From: Brevundimonas terrae
GTDB lineage: Bacteria; Pseudomonadota; Alphaproteobacteria; Caulobacterales; Caulobacteraceae
DNA: 64,000 nt
Assembly: GCF_011761985.1 (NCBI RefSeq)
Contig: NZ_JAASQT010000002.1
Span: 620,001 to 684,000, forward strand
Direction: 5' to 3'
The notes under the pieces were generated by a model that was not told the DNA's origin, searched no databases, and saw nothing but the letters and a program-made list of their open reading frames with translations. The first letter of the stretch is position 1. Each line of letters begins with the position of its first letter. Position numbers and translations under genes: made by a program. Shown one piece after another: positions 45,338 to 54,731 of the stretch.

Positions 45338-45358
45338 CATCACGCAAAACACGTGATG
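45338..45358. promoter_or_regulatory. Palindrome between hemB and hemA
   Basis: CATCACG (45338-45344) and CGTGATG (45352-45358) are exact inverted repeats separated by 7 bases. The centre is about 58 bases upstream of hemB and 175 upstream of hemA. It does not match the Fnr consensus TTGAT-N4-ATCAA. A dimeric regulator site is likely. Confidence 0.5.
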
Positions 45359-45522
45359 AAACCGTAACTTTCAGTTGTTTCCAGTGGGTATGAAGTGTCG
45401 GTGCGTGTGCGAACGATTATCACCTAGTCGGGCTGGGGCATTTTGTCCCTCGACGAGCGTGGACATACGTCTAACAAGGGTCCAAATAAGCTAAAGCCCA
45501 TATAAAGAAAAGAAACGCAGTT

Positions 45523-46749
45523 TTGTTCGACTATAAATCCGCTTTTCAAAACTCTGTAGAGCAGGTCCGTAGCGAGGGCCGTTACCGTGTCTTTGCTGAT
45601 CTGAAGCGCGTGCGTGGCCAATTCCCCTTGGCCACCCGTCGTCGCGAGGATGGAACCGAGCAAGACGTCGTGATCTGGTGCTCGAACGACTATCTGGGTA
45701 TGGGCCAGCATCCGGCGGTTCTGGACGCCATGCATGATGCGCTGGATACGGTCGGTGCGGGCGCGGGCGGTACGCGCAATATTTCCGGCACGACGCGCTC
45801 TGCGGTGGACCTGGAGGCCGAACTGGCTTCGTGGCACCAGAAAGAAGCTTCGCTGCTGTTCACCTCGGGCTATGTCGGCAACGAGGCGACCCTTTCGACC
45901 CTGCAAAAAATCCTGCCGGGTCTGATCATTTTCTCCGACGCCCTGAACCATGCCTCGATGATCGAAGGCATTCGTAATGGCGGCGGCCCGCGTCATATTT
46001 TCCGCCACAACGATCTGGCCCATCTCGAAGAACTGCTGGCGGCAGCACCTGCCGGTGCGCCCAAGCTGATCGCCTTTGAGTCTGTCTATTCGATGGATGG
46101 CGACATTGCCGACCTGAAGGGCACGATTGCTCTGGCGCGCAAATACAATGCCATGACCTATCTGGACGAAGTCCATGCGGTTGGCCTGTATGGTGCCACG
46201 GGTGCCGGTGTGGCCGAGCGCGATGGTGTGCAGGACCAGATCGACATTATCGAATGCACCATGGGCAAGGCCATTGGTGTGATGGGCGGTTATATCGCTG
46301 CCGACGCCGTAATCGTGGATGCGGTTCGTAGCTGGGCTTCGGGCTTTATCTTCACGACCTCGCTGCCGCCCGCACTTACCGCTGGTGCCTTGGCCTCGGT
46401 GCGTCACCTGAAGCAACATTCCGAACTGCGCGAGCAGCATCAAGAACGCGCTCAGGCTCTGAAGGACCGCTTTGCCGCGGCGGGCCTGCCGGTCATGCCG
46501 TCGGAAAGCCACATCGTGCCGGTGCTGGTGGGCAATCCGGTCCACTGCAAGAAGATTTCGGACATGCTGCTGGATGACTACGGCATTTATGTTCAGCCGA
46601 TCAACTACCCGACTGTGCCCAAGGGTACCGAACGCCTGCGCTTCACGCCGTCGCCGAACCATGACGACGACATGATGAACAAGCTGGTCGATGCGATGGA
46701 CAAGCTGTTCTCCCACTGCAACGTGGCGCGCCGTCCGGTTGCGGCCTGA
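45523..46749 (+). CDS. hemA: 5-aminolevulinate synthase
   Basis: ALAS condenses glycine and succinyl-CoA, the C4 (Shemin) route used by alphaproteobacteria. The 408-residue protein starts at TTG giving [20 protein letters not shown], which matches family N-termini. PLP-binding features are present: [40 protein letters not shown] and lysine K249 in [13 protein letters not shown]. The TTG start and weak ribosome-binding site may limit expression. The next small gene overlaps its stop (TGATG). Confidence 0.97.
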   Translation: MFDYKSAFQNSVEQVRSEGRYRVFADLKRVRGQFPLATRRREDGTEQDVVIWCSNDYLGMGQHPAVLDAMHDALDTVGAGAGGTRNISGTTRSAVDLEAELASWHQKEASLLFTSGYVGNEATLSTLQKILPGLIIFSDALNHASMIEGIRNGGGPRHIFRHNDLAHLEELLAAAPAGAPKLIAFESVYSMDGDIADLKGTIALARKYNAMTYLDEVHAVGLYGATGAGVAERDGVQDQIDIIECTMGKAIGVMGGYIAADAVIVDAVRSWASGFIFTTSLPPALTAGALASVRHLKQHSELREQHQERAQALKDRFAAAGLPVMPSESHIVPVLVGNPVHCKKISDMLLDDYGIYVQPINYPTVPKGTERLRFTPSPNHDDDMMNKLVDAMDKLFSHCNVARRPVAA

Positions 46750-46934
46750 TGAAACGCGATGCTGAACTCGGCGATATTATCGTCGAGTTCGTTCGCAACG
46801 GTGCCTATCTAAAATGCTCGGCGGTGCATGTGAAAACAGGCGTCGAAGTGTCGGCTCTGGGCCCAGCGCGTGAGCCCAATGCAGTCGAGCGCGTGGCTGT
46901 GGCCAAGCTGAAACGCGCATTGGAAAATCGCTGA
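46749..46934 (+). CDS. Small conserved protein (DUF6898-like) downstream of hemA
   Basis: The 61-residue product ([20 protein letters not shown] start) is short, soluble and ends in a helical LKRALENR tail. It resembles the small alphaproteobacterial domain DUF6898, with the pattern GDIIVEF..G..LKCSAVH..TGVEVS. Its start codon overlaps the hemA stop (TGATG), so it depends on hemA translation. No function is known; a role near haem synthesis is only inferred from position. Confidence 0.65.
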   Translation: MKRDAELGDIIVEFVRNGAYLKCSAVHVKTGVEVSALGPAREPNAVERVAVAKLKRALENR

Positions 46935-47013
46935 CCTACTAGATGTTGTGGTTACGGGCGGCACGGCCTAGAAGGAAGCACCAACCAGCCGCTCAGCCTT
47001 GGGGATTCCCACA

Positions 47014-48297
47014 GTGACCGCCTTTACCCACGACGCTTATTTCACCCAGTCTCTCGCCGATTCCGATCCGGAGATTTTCAAGGGTATCCAAGGCGAACTT
47101 GGTCGCCAGCAGGAAGAGATCGAATTGATCGCCTCGGAGAACATCGTCTCCAAGGCCGTTCTCGAAGCCCAAGGCTCGGTTTTGACGAACAAATATGCCG
47201 AGGGCTATCCGGGCCGTCGCTACTACGGTGGCTGCGAGTTCGTTGATATCACCGAGGATTTGGCCCGCGAGCGCGCCAAGAAACTGTTCAACTGCCAATA
47301 TGTGAACGTCCAGCCGCACTCGGGCGCACAGGCAAACCAGGCTGTGTTCTTTGCCCTGCTGCAACCGGGTGACACCTTCCTCGGTATGGATTTGGCCTGT
47401 GGTGGTCACCTGACCCACGGTTCGCCTGCCAACCAGTCGGGCAAGTGGTTCCGTCCTGTGACCTATAAGGTCCGCGAAGACGACCAGACCATCGACTATG
47501 ACAACGTCGCCGAAATGGCAGAGCGCGAAAAGCCCAATCTGATTCTGGCGGGTGCCTCGGCCTATGCGCGCCAGATCGACTTCAAGCGTTTCCGCGAGAT
47601 TGCGGATTCGGTCGGTGCTTATCTGATGGTGGACATGGCCCACTATGCGGGCCTGATTGCGGGCGGTGCCTATCCTGACCCGCTGCCGCATGCCCACATT
47701 GTCACCACCACCACCCACAAGACCCTGCGCGGTCCGCGTGGCGGCATGATCCTGTCCAACGATCTGGAACTGGGCAAGAAGATCAACTCTTCGGTCTTCC
47801 CCGGTCTGCAAGGCGGTCCGCTGGAGCACGTCATTGCCGGTAAGGCCGTGGCCTTCGGTGAAGCCCTGAAGCCGGAGTTCAAGCTCTACGCCCAGCAGGT
47901 CGTGAAGAACGCCAAGGTTCTGGCCGAGGTTCTGATCGAGCGCGGTCTGGCCATCGTCACCGGCGGTACCGACAGCCACATGATGTTGGTCGATCTGCGT
48001 CCGAAGGGCGTGACCGGCAAGGCCACCGAGCGTGAGCTCGAAAAGGCTCTGATGACCTGCAACAAGAACGGCGTGCCGTTCGACACTGCACCGTTCACCA
48101 TCACTTCGGGTATCCGTCTGGGGACGCCCGCTGGCACCACCCGTGGTTTCGGCGAGGACGAGTTCCGTCAGATCGGTCACTGGATCGCCGACGTTGTTTC
48201 GTCGATGAACGGTGGCGACGAAGCGGATCCGGCTGTCATCGCTTCGGTGGCGGCTCAGGTTCGCGAATTGACCCATCGCTTCCCGATCTACCGCTAA
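47014..48297 (+). CDS. glyA: Serine hydroxymethyltransferase
   Basis: GlyA interconverts serine and glycine and supplies one-carbon units on tetrahydrofolate. The GTG at 47014, with GGGGA 8 bases upstream, gives [20 protein letters not shown] and 427 residues. Motifs include [51 protein letters not shown] and the PLP lysine in [18 protein letters not shown] at 46999 in the same frame is less likely. Its position before nrdR and the rib genes makes it the likely first gene of a folate/riboflavin operon. Confidence 0.97.
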   Translation: MTAFTHDAYFTQSLADSDPEIFKGIQGELGRQQEEIELIASENIVSKAVLEAQGSVLTNKYAEGYPGRRYYGGCEFVDITEDLARERAKKLFNCQYVNVQPHSGAQANQAVFFALLQPGDTFLGMDLACGGHLTHGSPANQSGKWFRPVTYKVREDDQTIDYDNVAEMAEREKPNLILAGASAYARQIDFKRFREIADSVGAYLMVDMAHYAGLIAGGAYPDPLPHAHIVTTTTHKTLRGPRGGMILSNDLELGKKINSSVFPGLQGGPLEHVIAGKAVAFGEALKPEFKLYAQQVVKNAKVLAEVLIERGLAIVTGGTDSHMMLVDLRPKGVTGKATERELEKALMTCNKNGVPFDTAPFTITSGIRLGTPAGTTRGFGEDEFRQIGHWIADVVSSMNGGDEADPAVIASVAAQVRELTHRFPIYR

Positions 48298-48306
48298 GGC
48301 TCTGAA

Positions 48307-48786
48307 ATGAAGTGCCCTTTCTGCGGTAACGCCGACACTCAGGTTAAGGACAGCCGACCGTCAGACGACGGTTCGGCTATCCGCCGCCGTCGCTCGTGTC
48401 CGCAGTGCGGAGGGCGCTTCACCACCTTTGAGCGGGTGCAGTTGCGCGAACTGGTGATCCTGAAACGCAACGGCCGTCGTACGCCGTTTGACCGTGACAA
48501 GCTGGAACGCTCGCTGGGCATTGCGCTTCGCAAGCGTCCGGTAACGCCAGATCAGGTGGAGCAACTGGTCAGCCGCATCGTGCGCCAGTTAGAGAGCTTG
48601 GGCGAAACCGAAATCCAGTCGCACGTCGTTGGTGACTTCATCATGAAGGCGCTGAAGAGCGTCGATGAAGTGGCCTATGTGCGCTACGCCTCGGTTTACA
48701 AAGACTTCCGCCATACCAGCGACTTCGCCAAATTCCTCGGTGACGAGGGCTTTGAAGAGAACAAGCCGCTTTACGGCGACGACTGA
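48307..48786 (+). CDS. nrdR: Transcriptional repressor NrdR
   Basis: NrdR represses ribonucleotide reductase genes in response to ATP/dATP. The 159-residue protein has the N-terminal zinc ribbon (MKCPFCG and SCPQCGGRF, CxxC pairs at 3-6 and 31-34), then the ATP-cone domain with [20 protein letters not shown] and [20 protein letters not shown]. It starts 10 bases after glyA and overlaps ribD by 1 base (TGATG). Confidence 0.97.
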   Translation: MKCPFCGNADTQVKDSRPSDDGSAIRRRRSCPQCGGRFTTFERVQLRELVILKRNGRRTPFDRDKLERSLGIALRKRPVTPDQVEQLVSRIVRQLESLGETEIQSHVVGDFIMKALKSVDEVAYVRYASVYKDFRHTSDFAKFLGDEGFEENKPLYGDD

Positions 48787-49412
48787 TGCGCCCGCGCGTC
48801 ACACTTAAACTGGCGACGTCTCTGGACGGCAAGATCGCTATGGCCTCCGGTGAAAGCCAGTGGATCACGGGCGAAGCCTCGCGTCTTCAGGGGCATCGCC
48901 TGCGGGCCAGTCATGATGCCATTCTGGTTGGGATCGAGACGGTGCTGGCTGATGATCCGCAACTGACGGCGCGGATTGCGGGCGAAGAACCGAAACAGCC
49001 CCTACGGGTTGTGCTGGACAGCCGCCTGCGGACGCCATCGTCTGCAAAACTGGCCCATAATGCCCTGATCCTGACAGCGGTCGAGCCTCGGCAGATCGGC
49101 ACGTCGCGCGTTGTGCGTATTGATGCTGATTCTAATGGTCGCCCTGCGGTCGGGGCGGTTTTGGCGGCCTTGGCGGGCGAAGGCATTCAATCCTTGCTGA
49201 TCGAAGGCGGGGGCAGGGTGGCCGCCAGCTTCATCCAGGCGGGTTTGGTCGATATAATCGAGTGGTTCCGTGCACCTATGATCTTGGGTGATAGCGGCCG
49301 TTCGGGTATTGCTGCGCTCGAATTGACGAAACTTTCTGATGCTCCGCGTTTCCGGCGTCTTGCGGTCCAGCCTTCGGGTGACGACTTGTGGGAACGTTAC
49401 GAGAAGGTCTGA
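48786..49412 (+). CDS. ribD: RibD-type reductase domain only (5-amino-6-(5-phosphoribosylamino)uracil reductase)
   Basis: This gene keeps only the C-terminal reductase half of RibD. The 208 residues begin [20 protein letters not shown] and include WITGEASRLQGHRLRASHDA, ILVGIETVLADDPQLTAR and LLIEGGGRVAASFIQAGLVD, all RibG-reductase motifs. The zinc-binding deaminase domain (HAE and PCxxxGRTPPC motifs) normally at the N-terminus is absent, and no deaminase gene lies nearby. The gene overlaps nrdR by 1 base and leads ribE, ribBX and ribH. The deaminase step must be supplied from elsewhere in the genome. Confidence 0.9.
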   Translation: MRPRVTLKLATSLDGKIAMASGESQWITGEASRLQGHRLRASHDAILVGIETVLADDPQLTARIAGEEPKQPLRVVLDSRLRTPSSAKLAHNALILTAVEPRQIGTSRVVRIDADSNGRPAVGAVLAALAGEGIQSLLIEGGGRVAASFIQAGLVDIIEWFRAPMILGDSGRSGIAALELTKLSDAPRFRRLAVQPSGDDLWERYEKV

Positions 49413-49415
49413 ACT

Positions 49416-50006
49416 ATGTTTACCGGTATTGTTACCGACATCGGGCGCGTTCGCAGCGTGCAACGTACCGAGCGGGATTGGCGCTATGAAATCGAGACCG
49501 TGTGGGACACCACGACGATCGATCTGGGCGCGTCCATTGCTCATGCTGGCTGCTGTCTGACGGTAACCGAAAAAGGCGATGGCTGGTTCGCCGTCGAGGT
49601 TTCGGGTGAAACCCTGTCCAAGACCAAGCTTGCCGAATGGGCCGAAGGTTCGCGCATCAATCTGGAACGCGCGGCCAAGCTGGGTGACGAACTGGGGGGC
49701 CATATTGTTTCGGGCCATGTGGATGGTCTGGGCACGGTGGCATCCATCACGCCGGAAGGCGGCTCGCACCGTATCCGTTTCGAGGCTCCCGAGCCTCTGC
49801 ACCGTTTCATCGCGCCCAAAGGCTCGATCACTGTTGATGGCGTGTCCTTGACCGTCAACGAGGTTGAGGGCCGCGTATTTGGTGTGAACATCATTCCCCA
49901 CACGTGGGAAGCAACGACCTTGGGCTCGCTAAAGGTCGGGGATAAGGTCAATCTAGAGATTGATATGCTGGCGCGTTACCTCGCCCGGTGGCAGGAGACC
50001 GCATAA
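49416..50006 (+). CDS. ribE: Riboflavin synthase alpha chain
   Basis: RibE makes riboflavin from two molecules of 6,7-dimethyl-8-ribityllumazine. The 196-residue protein starts MFTGIVTDIGRVRSVQRTER and has two lumazine-binding barrels, with SIAHAGCCLTVTEKGDGWFA in the first, GHIVSGHVDGLGTV linking them, and GSITVDGVSLTVNEVEG in the second. The stop overlaps the ribBX start (TAATG). Confidence 0.96.
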   Translation: MFTGIVTDIGRVRSVQRTERDWRYEIETVWDTTTIDLGASIAHAGCCLTVTEKGDGWFAVEVSGETLSKTKLAEWAEGSRINLERAAKLGDELGGHIVSGHVDGLGTVASITPEGGSHRIRFEAPEPLHRFIAPKGSITVDGVSLTVNEVEGRVFGVNIIPHTWEATTLGSLKVGDKVNLEIDMLARYLARWQETA

Positions 50007-51139
50007 TGCAACTGACAGCGACCATGACCGATAGCCCGATCAGCCCGATCGAAGATATCATCGACGATGCCCGCAACGGGCGTCCGTACATCCTTGTGGA
50101 TGCCGAGGACCGCGAGAACGAAGGCGATGTGATCATCCCCGCCCAGTTCGCGACCCCTGACCAGATCAACTTCATGGCCAAGCATGCGCGTGGCCTGATC
50201 TGTCTGGCCATGACGGCGGATCGCGCCAAGCAATTGCGCCTGCCGCCGATGGCTGCGGAAAACCGCGAGAGCATGGGCACGGCCTTCACCGTCTCGATCG
50301 AGGCCAAAGAGGGCGTAACGACCGGCATTTCGGCGGCGGACCGCGCGCGCACCGTTCAGGTGGCAGCCGATCCGACCAAGGGTGCCGACGATATCGTCTC
50401 GCCCGGCCATATCTTCCCGCTGGTGGCGCGTGATGGCGGTGTTCTGGTTCGTACCGGCCATACCGAAGCGGCTGTCGACATCAGCCGCATGGCGGGCCTG
50501 ACGCCTGCGGGCGTGATCTGCGAGATCATGAACGATGACGGCACCATGGCCCGTATGCCGGAGCTGATCTCGTTCGCGCAGTTGCACGGCATCAAGATCG
50601 GCACCATTGCCGACCTGATCGCCTATCGCCGTCGCACCGAGCGCTTTGTCGAGCGTGCGCTGGATACGCCGTTCGAGAGCATCTATGGCGGCACATTCCG
50701 TATGGTCGTCTATCGCGACACCATCGAGGGCAACGAGCATGTGGCGATGGTGAAGGGCGATATTACGCCGGACCAGACCACGCTGGTTCGTATGCACCAG
50801 ATCGACTTTGCCGCGGACCTTCTGGGCCACATCGAAGCGCGTCAGGACTATATCCCGCGTGCGCTTCAGGCCCTTAGCAAGCATGACGGCCCCGCCATTG
50901 CCGTATTTTTGCGCGATCCGGGCCTTCACAGACTTTCTGAACGACTGGTTGGCGGCGACAAGCCGGCCGCCGTCGATCGTGCCCTGAAAAACTATGGCGT
51001 TGGTGCGCAGATTCTGTTGGATCTGGGTGTTCGCGACATGAAACTGATGAGTTCCACACGCCCCAACCCGACGGCGCTGGAAGGCTATAGCCTGCGCATT
51101 GTCGGCTGGTGTGACATGGACGGAGAAGAACAATCCTAA
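50006..51139 (+). CDS. ribBA: RibBX: DHBP synthase with degenerate GTP cyclohydrolase II domain
   Basis: The N-terminal domain (about 15-210) is 3,4-dihydroxy-2-butanone 4-phosphate synthase: [60 protein letters not shown] and [12 protein letters not shown]. The C-terminal half has the GTP cyclohydrolase II fold but lacks its zinc cysteines: where active enzymes have CxTGDxFxSxRCDC there is [20 protein letters not shown]. This is the RibBX variant described in Proteobacteria, so only the RibB reaction is expected. The start overlaps the ribE stop by 1 base. The product is 377 residues. Confidence 0.92.
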   Translation: MQLTATMTDSPISPIEDIIDDARNGRPYILVDAEDRENEGDVIIPAQFATPDQINFMAKHARGLICLAMTADRAKQLRLPPMAAENRESMGTAFTVSIEAKEGVTTGISAADRARTVQVAADPTKGADDIVSPGHIFPLVARDGGVLVRTGHTEAAVDISRMAGLTPAGVICEIMNDDGTMARMPELISFAQLHGIKIGTIADLIAYRRRTERFVERALDTPFESIYGGTFRMVVYRDTIEGNEHVAMVKGDITPDQTTLVRMHQIDFAADLLGHIEARQDYIPRALQALSKHDGPAIAVFLRDPGLHRLSERLVGGDKPAAVDRALKNYGVGAQILLDLGVRDMKLMSSTRPNPTALEGYSLRIVGWCDMDGEEQS

Positions 51140-51153
51140 ACGATCCTTACCGC

Positions 51154-51597
51154 GTGCTGATTGTCGAAGCACGCTTCTACGACGATCTGGCCGACGCCCT
51201 TCTTGAAGGGGCCAAGGATGCCTTGCGCGCGCAGGGCGTTGAATTCGACGTTGTGACGGTTCCGGGCGCACTGGAAGTGCCGACTGTGATCGCCATGGCT
51301 GAAGACGCTGGCCGTCTGCCAACCGCGCCGCGCTATGACGGCTATGTTGCGCTGGGCACAATCATCCGTGGTGAAACCTATCACTTCGAAATCGTCGCCG
51401 ACCAATCGGCTGCGGCCATCAGCACGCTGGGCTTGAAGGGTATCGCCATTGGTAATGGCATCCTGACGACCGAAGACGAAGATCAGGCATGGGCCCGCGC
51501 CCGTGTTTCCGAAGCGGACAAGGGTGGCTTTGCCGCTCGCGCCTGTCTTGATCTGATCAACCTGCGTAAACGACTGTCTAAAGGACTGGCTTCGTGA
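51154..51597 (+). CDS. ribH: 6,7-dimethyl-8-ribityllumazine synthase (start uncertain, perhaps 51133)
   Basis: RibH condenses the DHBP and pyrimidine precursors into the lumazine. The 147 residues from GTG 51154 contain [36 protein letters not shown] and [20 protein letters not shown], with the catalytic His. The GTG has no ribosome-binding site and cuts off the first strand. In the same frame an ATC at 51133 has GGAG 7 bases upstream and overlaps the ribBX stop, adding ILNDPYR. No ATG, GTG or TTG exists between the upstream stop (51112-51114) and 51154. It overlaps nusB by 4 bases (GTGA). Confidence 0.95.
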   Translation: MLIVEARFYDDLADALLEGAKDALRAQGVEFDVVTVPGALEVPTVIAMAEDAGRLPTAPRYDGYVALGTIIRGETYHFEIVADQSAAAISTLGLKGIAIGNGILTTEDEDQAWARARVSEADKGGFAARACLDLINLRKRLSKGLAS

Positions 51598-52127
51598 CCG
51601 ACGCCCCCAAGCCCGCAACCGTGGCCGAAGTCATGGCGCAACTGGACGAAGTCCAGAAGAACAAGGCCGAGCCGCAACTGACCAGCCGTCAGCGCCGCGC
51701 CCGTACGGTTGCCCGTCTGGCTGCTGTTCAGGCCCTGTACCAGATGGAACTGATCGGTGAGCCGGTCGAGCAGGTTGTGCGCGAGTTCCGCAACTTCCGC
51801 TTTGACGGTGACATCGACGGTCAGACCATGGCCGAGGCCGACGAAGACTGGTTTGCCGAGATCGTTCGCGGTGTGGTCGAGGACCAGTCGGCGATTGATA
51901 CGCTGGTCAAGTCGCATCTGGCTTCGAACTGGCGCATGGAGCGCCTGGACTCGACGGTGCGTGCCCTGCTGCGCTGCGGTTCGTGGGAACTGAAGCACAA
52001 GACCGAAGTGCCGCGCGAAATCGTCATCGACGAGTATGTCGAACTGGCCAAGGCCTTCTTCGACGATGCGGAATCCAAATTCGTGAACGCAGCGCTGGAC
52101 GCTGTTGCACGCGATGCCCGCGATTGA
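51594..52127 (+). CDS. nusB: Transcription antitermination factor NusB
   Basis: NusB binds boxA with NusE in ribosomal RNA antitermination. The 177-residue all-helical protein starts at GTG overlapping the ribH stop. It has about 30 extra N-terminal residues before the core [20 protein letters not shown]. The end is typical: [20 protein letters not shown] followed by [20 protein letters not shown]. The ribH-nusB pairing is widespread. Confidence 0.95.
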   Translation: MTDAPKPATVAEVMAQLDEVQKNKAEPQLTSRQRRARTVARLAAVQALYQMELIGEPVEQVVREFRNFRFDGDIDGQTMAEADEDWFAEIVRGVVEDQSAIDTLVKSHLASNWRMERLDSTVRALLRCGSWELKHKTEVPREIVIDEYVELAKAFFDDAESKFVNAALDAVARDARD

Positions 52128-53103
52128 TGCCGTAGGCGAATTCGAGACGATCCAGCGGCTGTTCAAGCCGCTGGCGCACCCCGAATGGGCGAGGGGGCTG
52201 GCCGATGATGTGGCCGCCCTGCCGTCCCGTCCGGGGTATGATCTGATCCTGACCAAGGATGCCTTGGTCGAGGGCGTGCATTTTCTCCCAGAAGATCCGC
52301 TGGATACGTTGGCGCAAAAGCTCTTGCGCGTGAACCTGTCCGACATTGCCGCCAAGGGCGCGGTGCCGTTCGGCTATCTGCTGGCGTGCCACTGGTCCGA
52401 GCGGTGTGGCTGGCCGGAACGCGAGGCCTTCGTAGCGGGCTTGCGCCGCGATCAGGCGCTTTTCGATATCTATCTGCTGGGCGGAGACACGGTTTCGACA
52501 CCGGGCCCGTTGACGTTCTCGGTGACCATGTTGGGCTGGGTGCCTGCAGGGCGCGCTGTGCATCGCGGCGGTGCCAAGCCGGGTGATGTGGTCTTTGTGA
52601 CCGGAACGATTGGCGATGGCTGGCTGGGACTACAGGCCTGCCAAGGCACGTTGAAGCTGGAGCAGGACCGGCTGGACTATCTGTGCCGTGCCTATCGCCA
52701 GCCCTTGCCACAGACCGAGTTTGCCGATGCCATCCTGAAATCGGCAACTGCCAGCGCCGATGTGTCGGATGGATTGATGGCAGACGCAGGCCGCATTGCC
52801 GAAGCCAGCGGTGTTTGCATCGAGCTGGATCTGGAAGTCACCCCCTTGTCGGCGGCGGCCGATAGCTGGTTTGCCGGACGGGTCGATGAAGAGGCGGCGC
52901 TGGAACAGTTGGCCAGTGGTGGCGACGATTACCAGATCATCTTTACCGTTCCTGCCTCTCAGGAAGAGGCCATGCGTCGTGAGGCCGACCGGCGTCATGT
53001 GCGCTTGACCCGCGTCGGTCAGGTTGTCGAGGGTAACGGGCTTGTGGTTCGCTATCGCGGCGAGGATGTAACCCCCGCCAAAACGGGTTGGACCCACGAC
53101 TAG
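52114..53103 (+). CDS. thiL: Thiamine-monophosphate kinase
   Basis: ThiL phosphorylates thiamine monophosphate to the active diphosphate. The start [20 protein letters not shown] gives 329 residues and overlaps nusB by 14 bases. Motifs are DDVAALPSRPGYDLILTKDA, VEGVHFLPEDPLDTLAQKLL, RVNLSDIAAKGAVPFGYLL, DTVSTPGPLTF and the later DVSDGLMADAGRIAEASG. The nusB-thiL order is common. A TTG 9 bases upstream is also possible but less likely. Confidence 0.95.
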   Translation: MPAIDAVGEFETIQRLFKPLAHPEWARGLADDVAALPSRPGYDLILTKDALVEGVHFLPEDPLDTLAQKLLRVNLSDIAAKGAVPFGYLLACHWSERCGWPEREAFVAGLRRDQALFDIYLLGGDTVSTPGPLTFSVTMLGWVPAGRAVHRGGAKPGDVVFVTGTIGDGWLGLQACQGTLKLEQDRLDYLCRAYRQPLPQTEFADAILKSATASADVSDGLMADAGRIAEASGVCIELDLEVTPLSAAADSWFAGRVDEEAALEQLASGGDDYQIIFTVPASQEEAMRREADRRHVRLTRVGQVVEGNGLVVRYRGEDVTPAKTGWTHD

Positions 53104-53140
53104 CAATCAGTTGCTAAGAGCTGTGCCATATTATGGGATC

Positions 53141-53575
53141 ATGCAGAGACGCACACTGATCCTCTCGATGGCTGCTTTGGCGCTTGGCGCAAGCTCAGTC
53201 ATGGCCGCACCGGAAGCTTCGACCCCCGAGGCCGCATCTGTCACTATGACGGGTCTGGGACTGCCCGTTTTCGTGGACGGGCGGGTCCGTAACCACATTT
53301 TTGTCGAACTGAAACTGCACCTGAAGGCAGGCTTTGCTGTCGAACAGGCCCGCGCAAAAGATACCATCATGCGCGATGCCCTGATCCGTGAAGGCCACAG
53401 GCGTTCTTTCGGCATGGCCGATAACTGGAACCGTATCGACGAGCGTGCGCTGGCGTCGGCGGTGATGCAGATTGCCAATACCCAACTGGGACGTGGCAAT
53501 GTGGTGCGGGTGGAGATCGTGCGACAGACCCCGCGTATGCGTGTGCGGACAGTCGCTGCGGCACCAACCCGCTGA
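53141..53575 (+). CDS. Secreted protein of unknown function
   Basis: The 144-residue product begins MQRRTLILSMAALALGASSV with cleavage likely after VMAA, so it is exported; the RR pair is at the right place for a Tat-like signal but the match is weak. The mature part contains GLPVFVDGRVRNHIFVELKL and DNWNRIDERALASAVMQIAN and is mixed alpha/beta. I do not recognise the family. It lies 37 bases after thiL and ends at a terminator, so it may be the last gene of the operon. Confidence 0.72.
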   Translation: MQRRTLILSMAALALGASSVMAAPEASTPEAASVTMTGLGLPVFVDGRVRNHIFVELKLHLKAGFAVEQARAKDTIMRDALIREGHRRSFGMADNWNRIDERALASAVMQIANTQLGRGNVVRVEIVRQTPRMRVRTVAAAPTR

Positions 53576-53585
53576 ACAAACAAAA

Positions 53586-53613
53586 ACGGCCCCGATTTTT
53601 CGGGGCCGTTTTG
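53586..53613 (+). terminator. Intrinsic terminator between convergent genes
   Basis: ACGGCCCCG (53586-53594) pairs with CGGGGCCGT (53601-53609), followed by TTTTG; AAAAA precedes it, so it may work on both strands. Confidence 0.88.
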
Positions 53614-53632
53614 ATTTTTGGCTGACGACAGC

Positions 53633-54112
53633 TTAGTCGCGGCGCTGCTGGCCGGGCTGGTCTTCGTCTGTGCGGGGCAGCTGACCGCGGCCGACGTTAC
53701 CCAGAAGCTGTTCCAGAACCGTCAGCGAACGGCCACGTGTCGGAGTTTCGCGCTTGTTCATTGCGATATCGACCTTGTCGTCCAGGTTCAGGCTGCGAAC
53801 AGCCGTCACCGTACCGCTGTCCTCGTTAAAGGTGATCTCGGTGATGTTGCGCTGGGTGACCTTGGGCGTGCTGTAGGTATAGCGCTCGGTCGTCTGCGAG
53901 ATGTAGTACCAGACGTTTTCGGCCTCGAAGGTCGAAGCGGTCGAAGGCGAACCCAATTTCGTCAGGACGGATTCGCGGGTATCGGTGCCGACGACAATGT
54001 CTTCGGGCTTGTTGTCGATGACCTGAAAACCCTGTGGCGAGACGCGCGGCGCACAGGCAGCGGTCAGAACGGTCAGGGAAATCACGGCAAGAAGCGACTT
54101 GGTGCGGAGCAT
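53633..54112 (-). CDS. bamE: Outer-membrane assembly lipoprotein BamE (SmpA/OmlA family)
   Basis: BamE is a lipoprotein of the BAM complex that inserts outer-membrane beta-barrels. The 159-residue product begins MLRTKSLLAVISLTVLTAAC with lipobox TAAC, then the conserved core DIVVGTDTRESVLTKLGSPS followed by ENVWYYISQTTERYTYSTPK and ITFNEDSGTV. A Gln/Arg-rich tail (RTDEDQPGQQRRD) follows the domain. It is divergent from the bc1 chaperone gene. Confidence 0.93.
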   Translation of the reverse strand: MLRTKSLLAVISLTVLTAACAPRVSPQGFQVIDNKPEDIVVGTDTRESVLTKLGSPSTASTFEAENVWYYISQTTERYTYSTPKVTQRNITEITFNEDSGTVTAVRSLNLDDKVDIAMNKRETPTRGRSLTVLEQLLGNVGRGQLPRTDEDQPGQQRRD

Positions 54113-54203
54113 CTGCGATAGGCCTCTGCGAAAACTGTTCTTTGACCTAACCTCCGGAGCGCCTTAGTGCAACGTCGCGGAGTCACGAGGGCCATGAAAT
54201 AAT

Positions 54204-54731
54204 ATGTTCAAATCACTATTCAGACCCAAACCCGTCGAACGTGACGCGCTGGAGCTGTATGCCAAGGCGGTAGATCAGGCGCGCCAGCCGGTCTTTTATA
54301 CCGATCTGGGTGTCGCAGACCGTATCGATGCGCGATTCGAGATTTATACGCTCCACGTCCTGCTGCTGTATGTGCGCCTGCGCCATGAAAACGAGCGCGG
54401 TGCGGTACTGGCCCAGAAGCTGTTCGATCACTATGTATCCGCACTGGATAATGTGCTGCGCGAACTCGGCGTCGGCGATGTTGCGGTAGGCAAGAAGATG
54501 CGCAAGCTGGGCGAGGCTCTGTATGGCCGTATGGCCAGCTATGAAAAGGCGCTGTCGGAAGGTGACCGCGAGGCTCTGGTCGTTTCCATTGCCCGCAATG
54601 TCTATGAAGCCGAGGATGCCCCGCACGCCAACGCCCTGGCTGACTACACCCTTGCCAGCCACCAAGCCCTGAGCCGTCAGACGATGGCCGAGATTGAACA
54701 GGCGCCGCAATGGGCGCAAATTAACGGATGA
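54204..54731 (+). CDS. Ubiquinol-cytochrome c chaperone (CBP3/UQCC1 family)
   Basis: CBP3-type chaperones assist assembly of cytochrome b in the bc1 complex. The 175-residue helical protein has FKSLFRPKPVERDALELYAK, ARQPVFYTDLGVADRIDARF, LLLYVRLRHENERGAVLAQK and LFDHYVSALDNVLRELGVGD, matching the family over its whole length. It overlaps yceD by 4 bases (ATGA), a common arrangement in alphaproteobacteria. Confidence 0.92.
   Translation: MFKSLFRPKPVERDALELYAKAVDQARQPVFYTDLGVADRIDARFEIYTLHVLLLYVRLRHENERGAVLAQKLFDHYVSALDNVLRELGVGDVAVGKKMRKLGEALYGRMASYEKALSEGDREALVVSIARNVYEAEDAPHANALADYTLASHQALSRQTMAEIEQAPQWAQING

Noticed and set aside
46935..47013. Possible riboswitch in the glyA leader
   Set aside because: Some complementary GGCGGC and GCCGC segments exist, but I could not match any known folate, glycine or SAM riboswitch core in these 79 bases.
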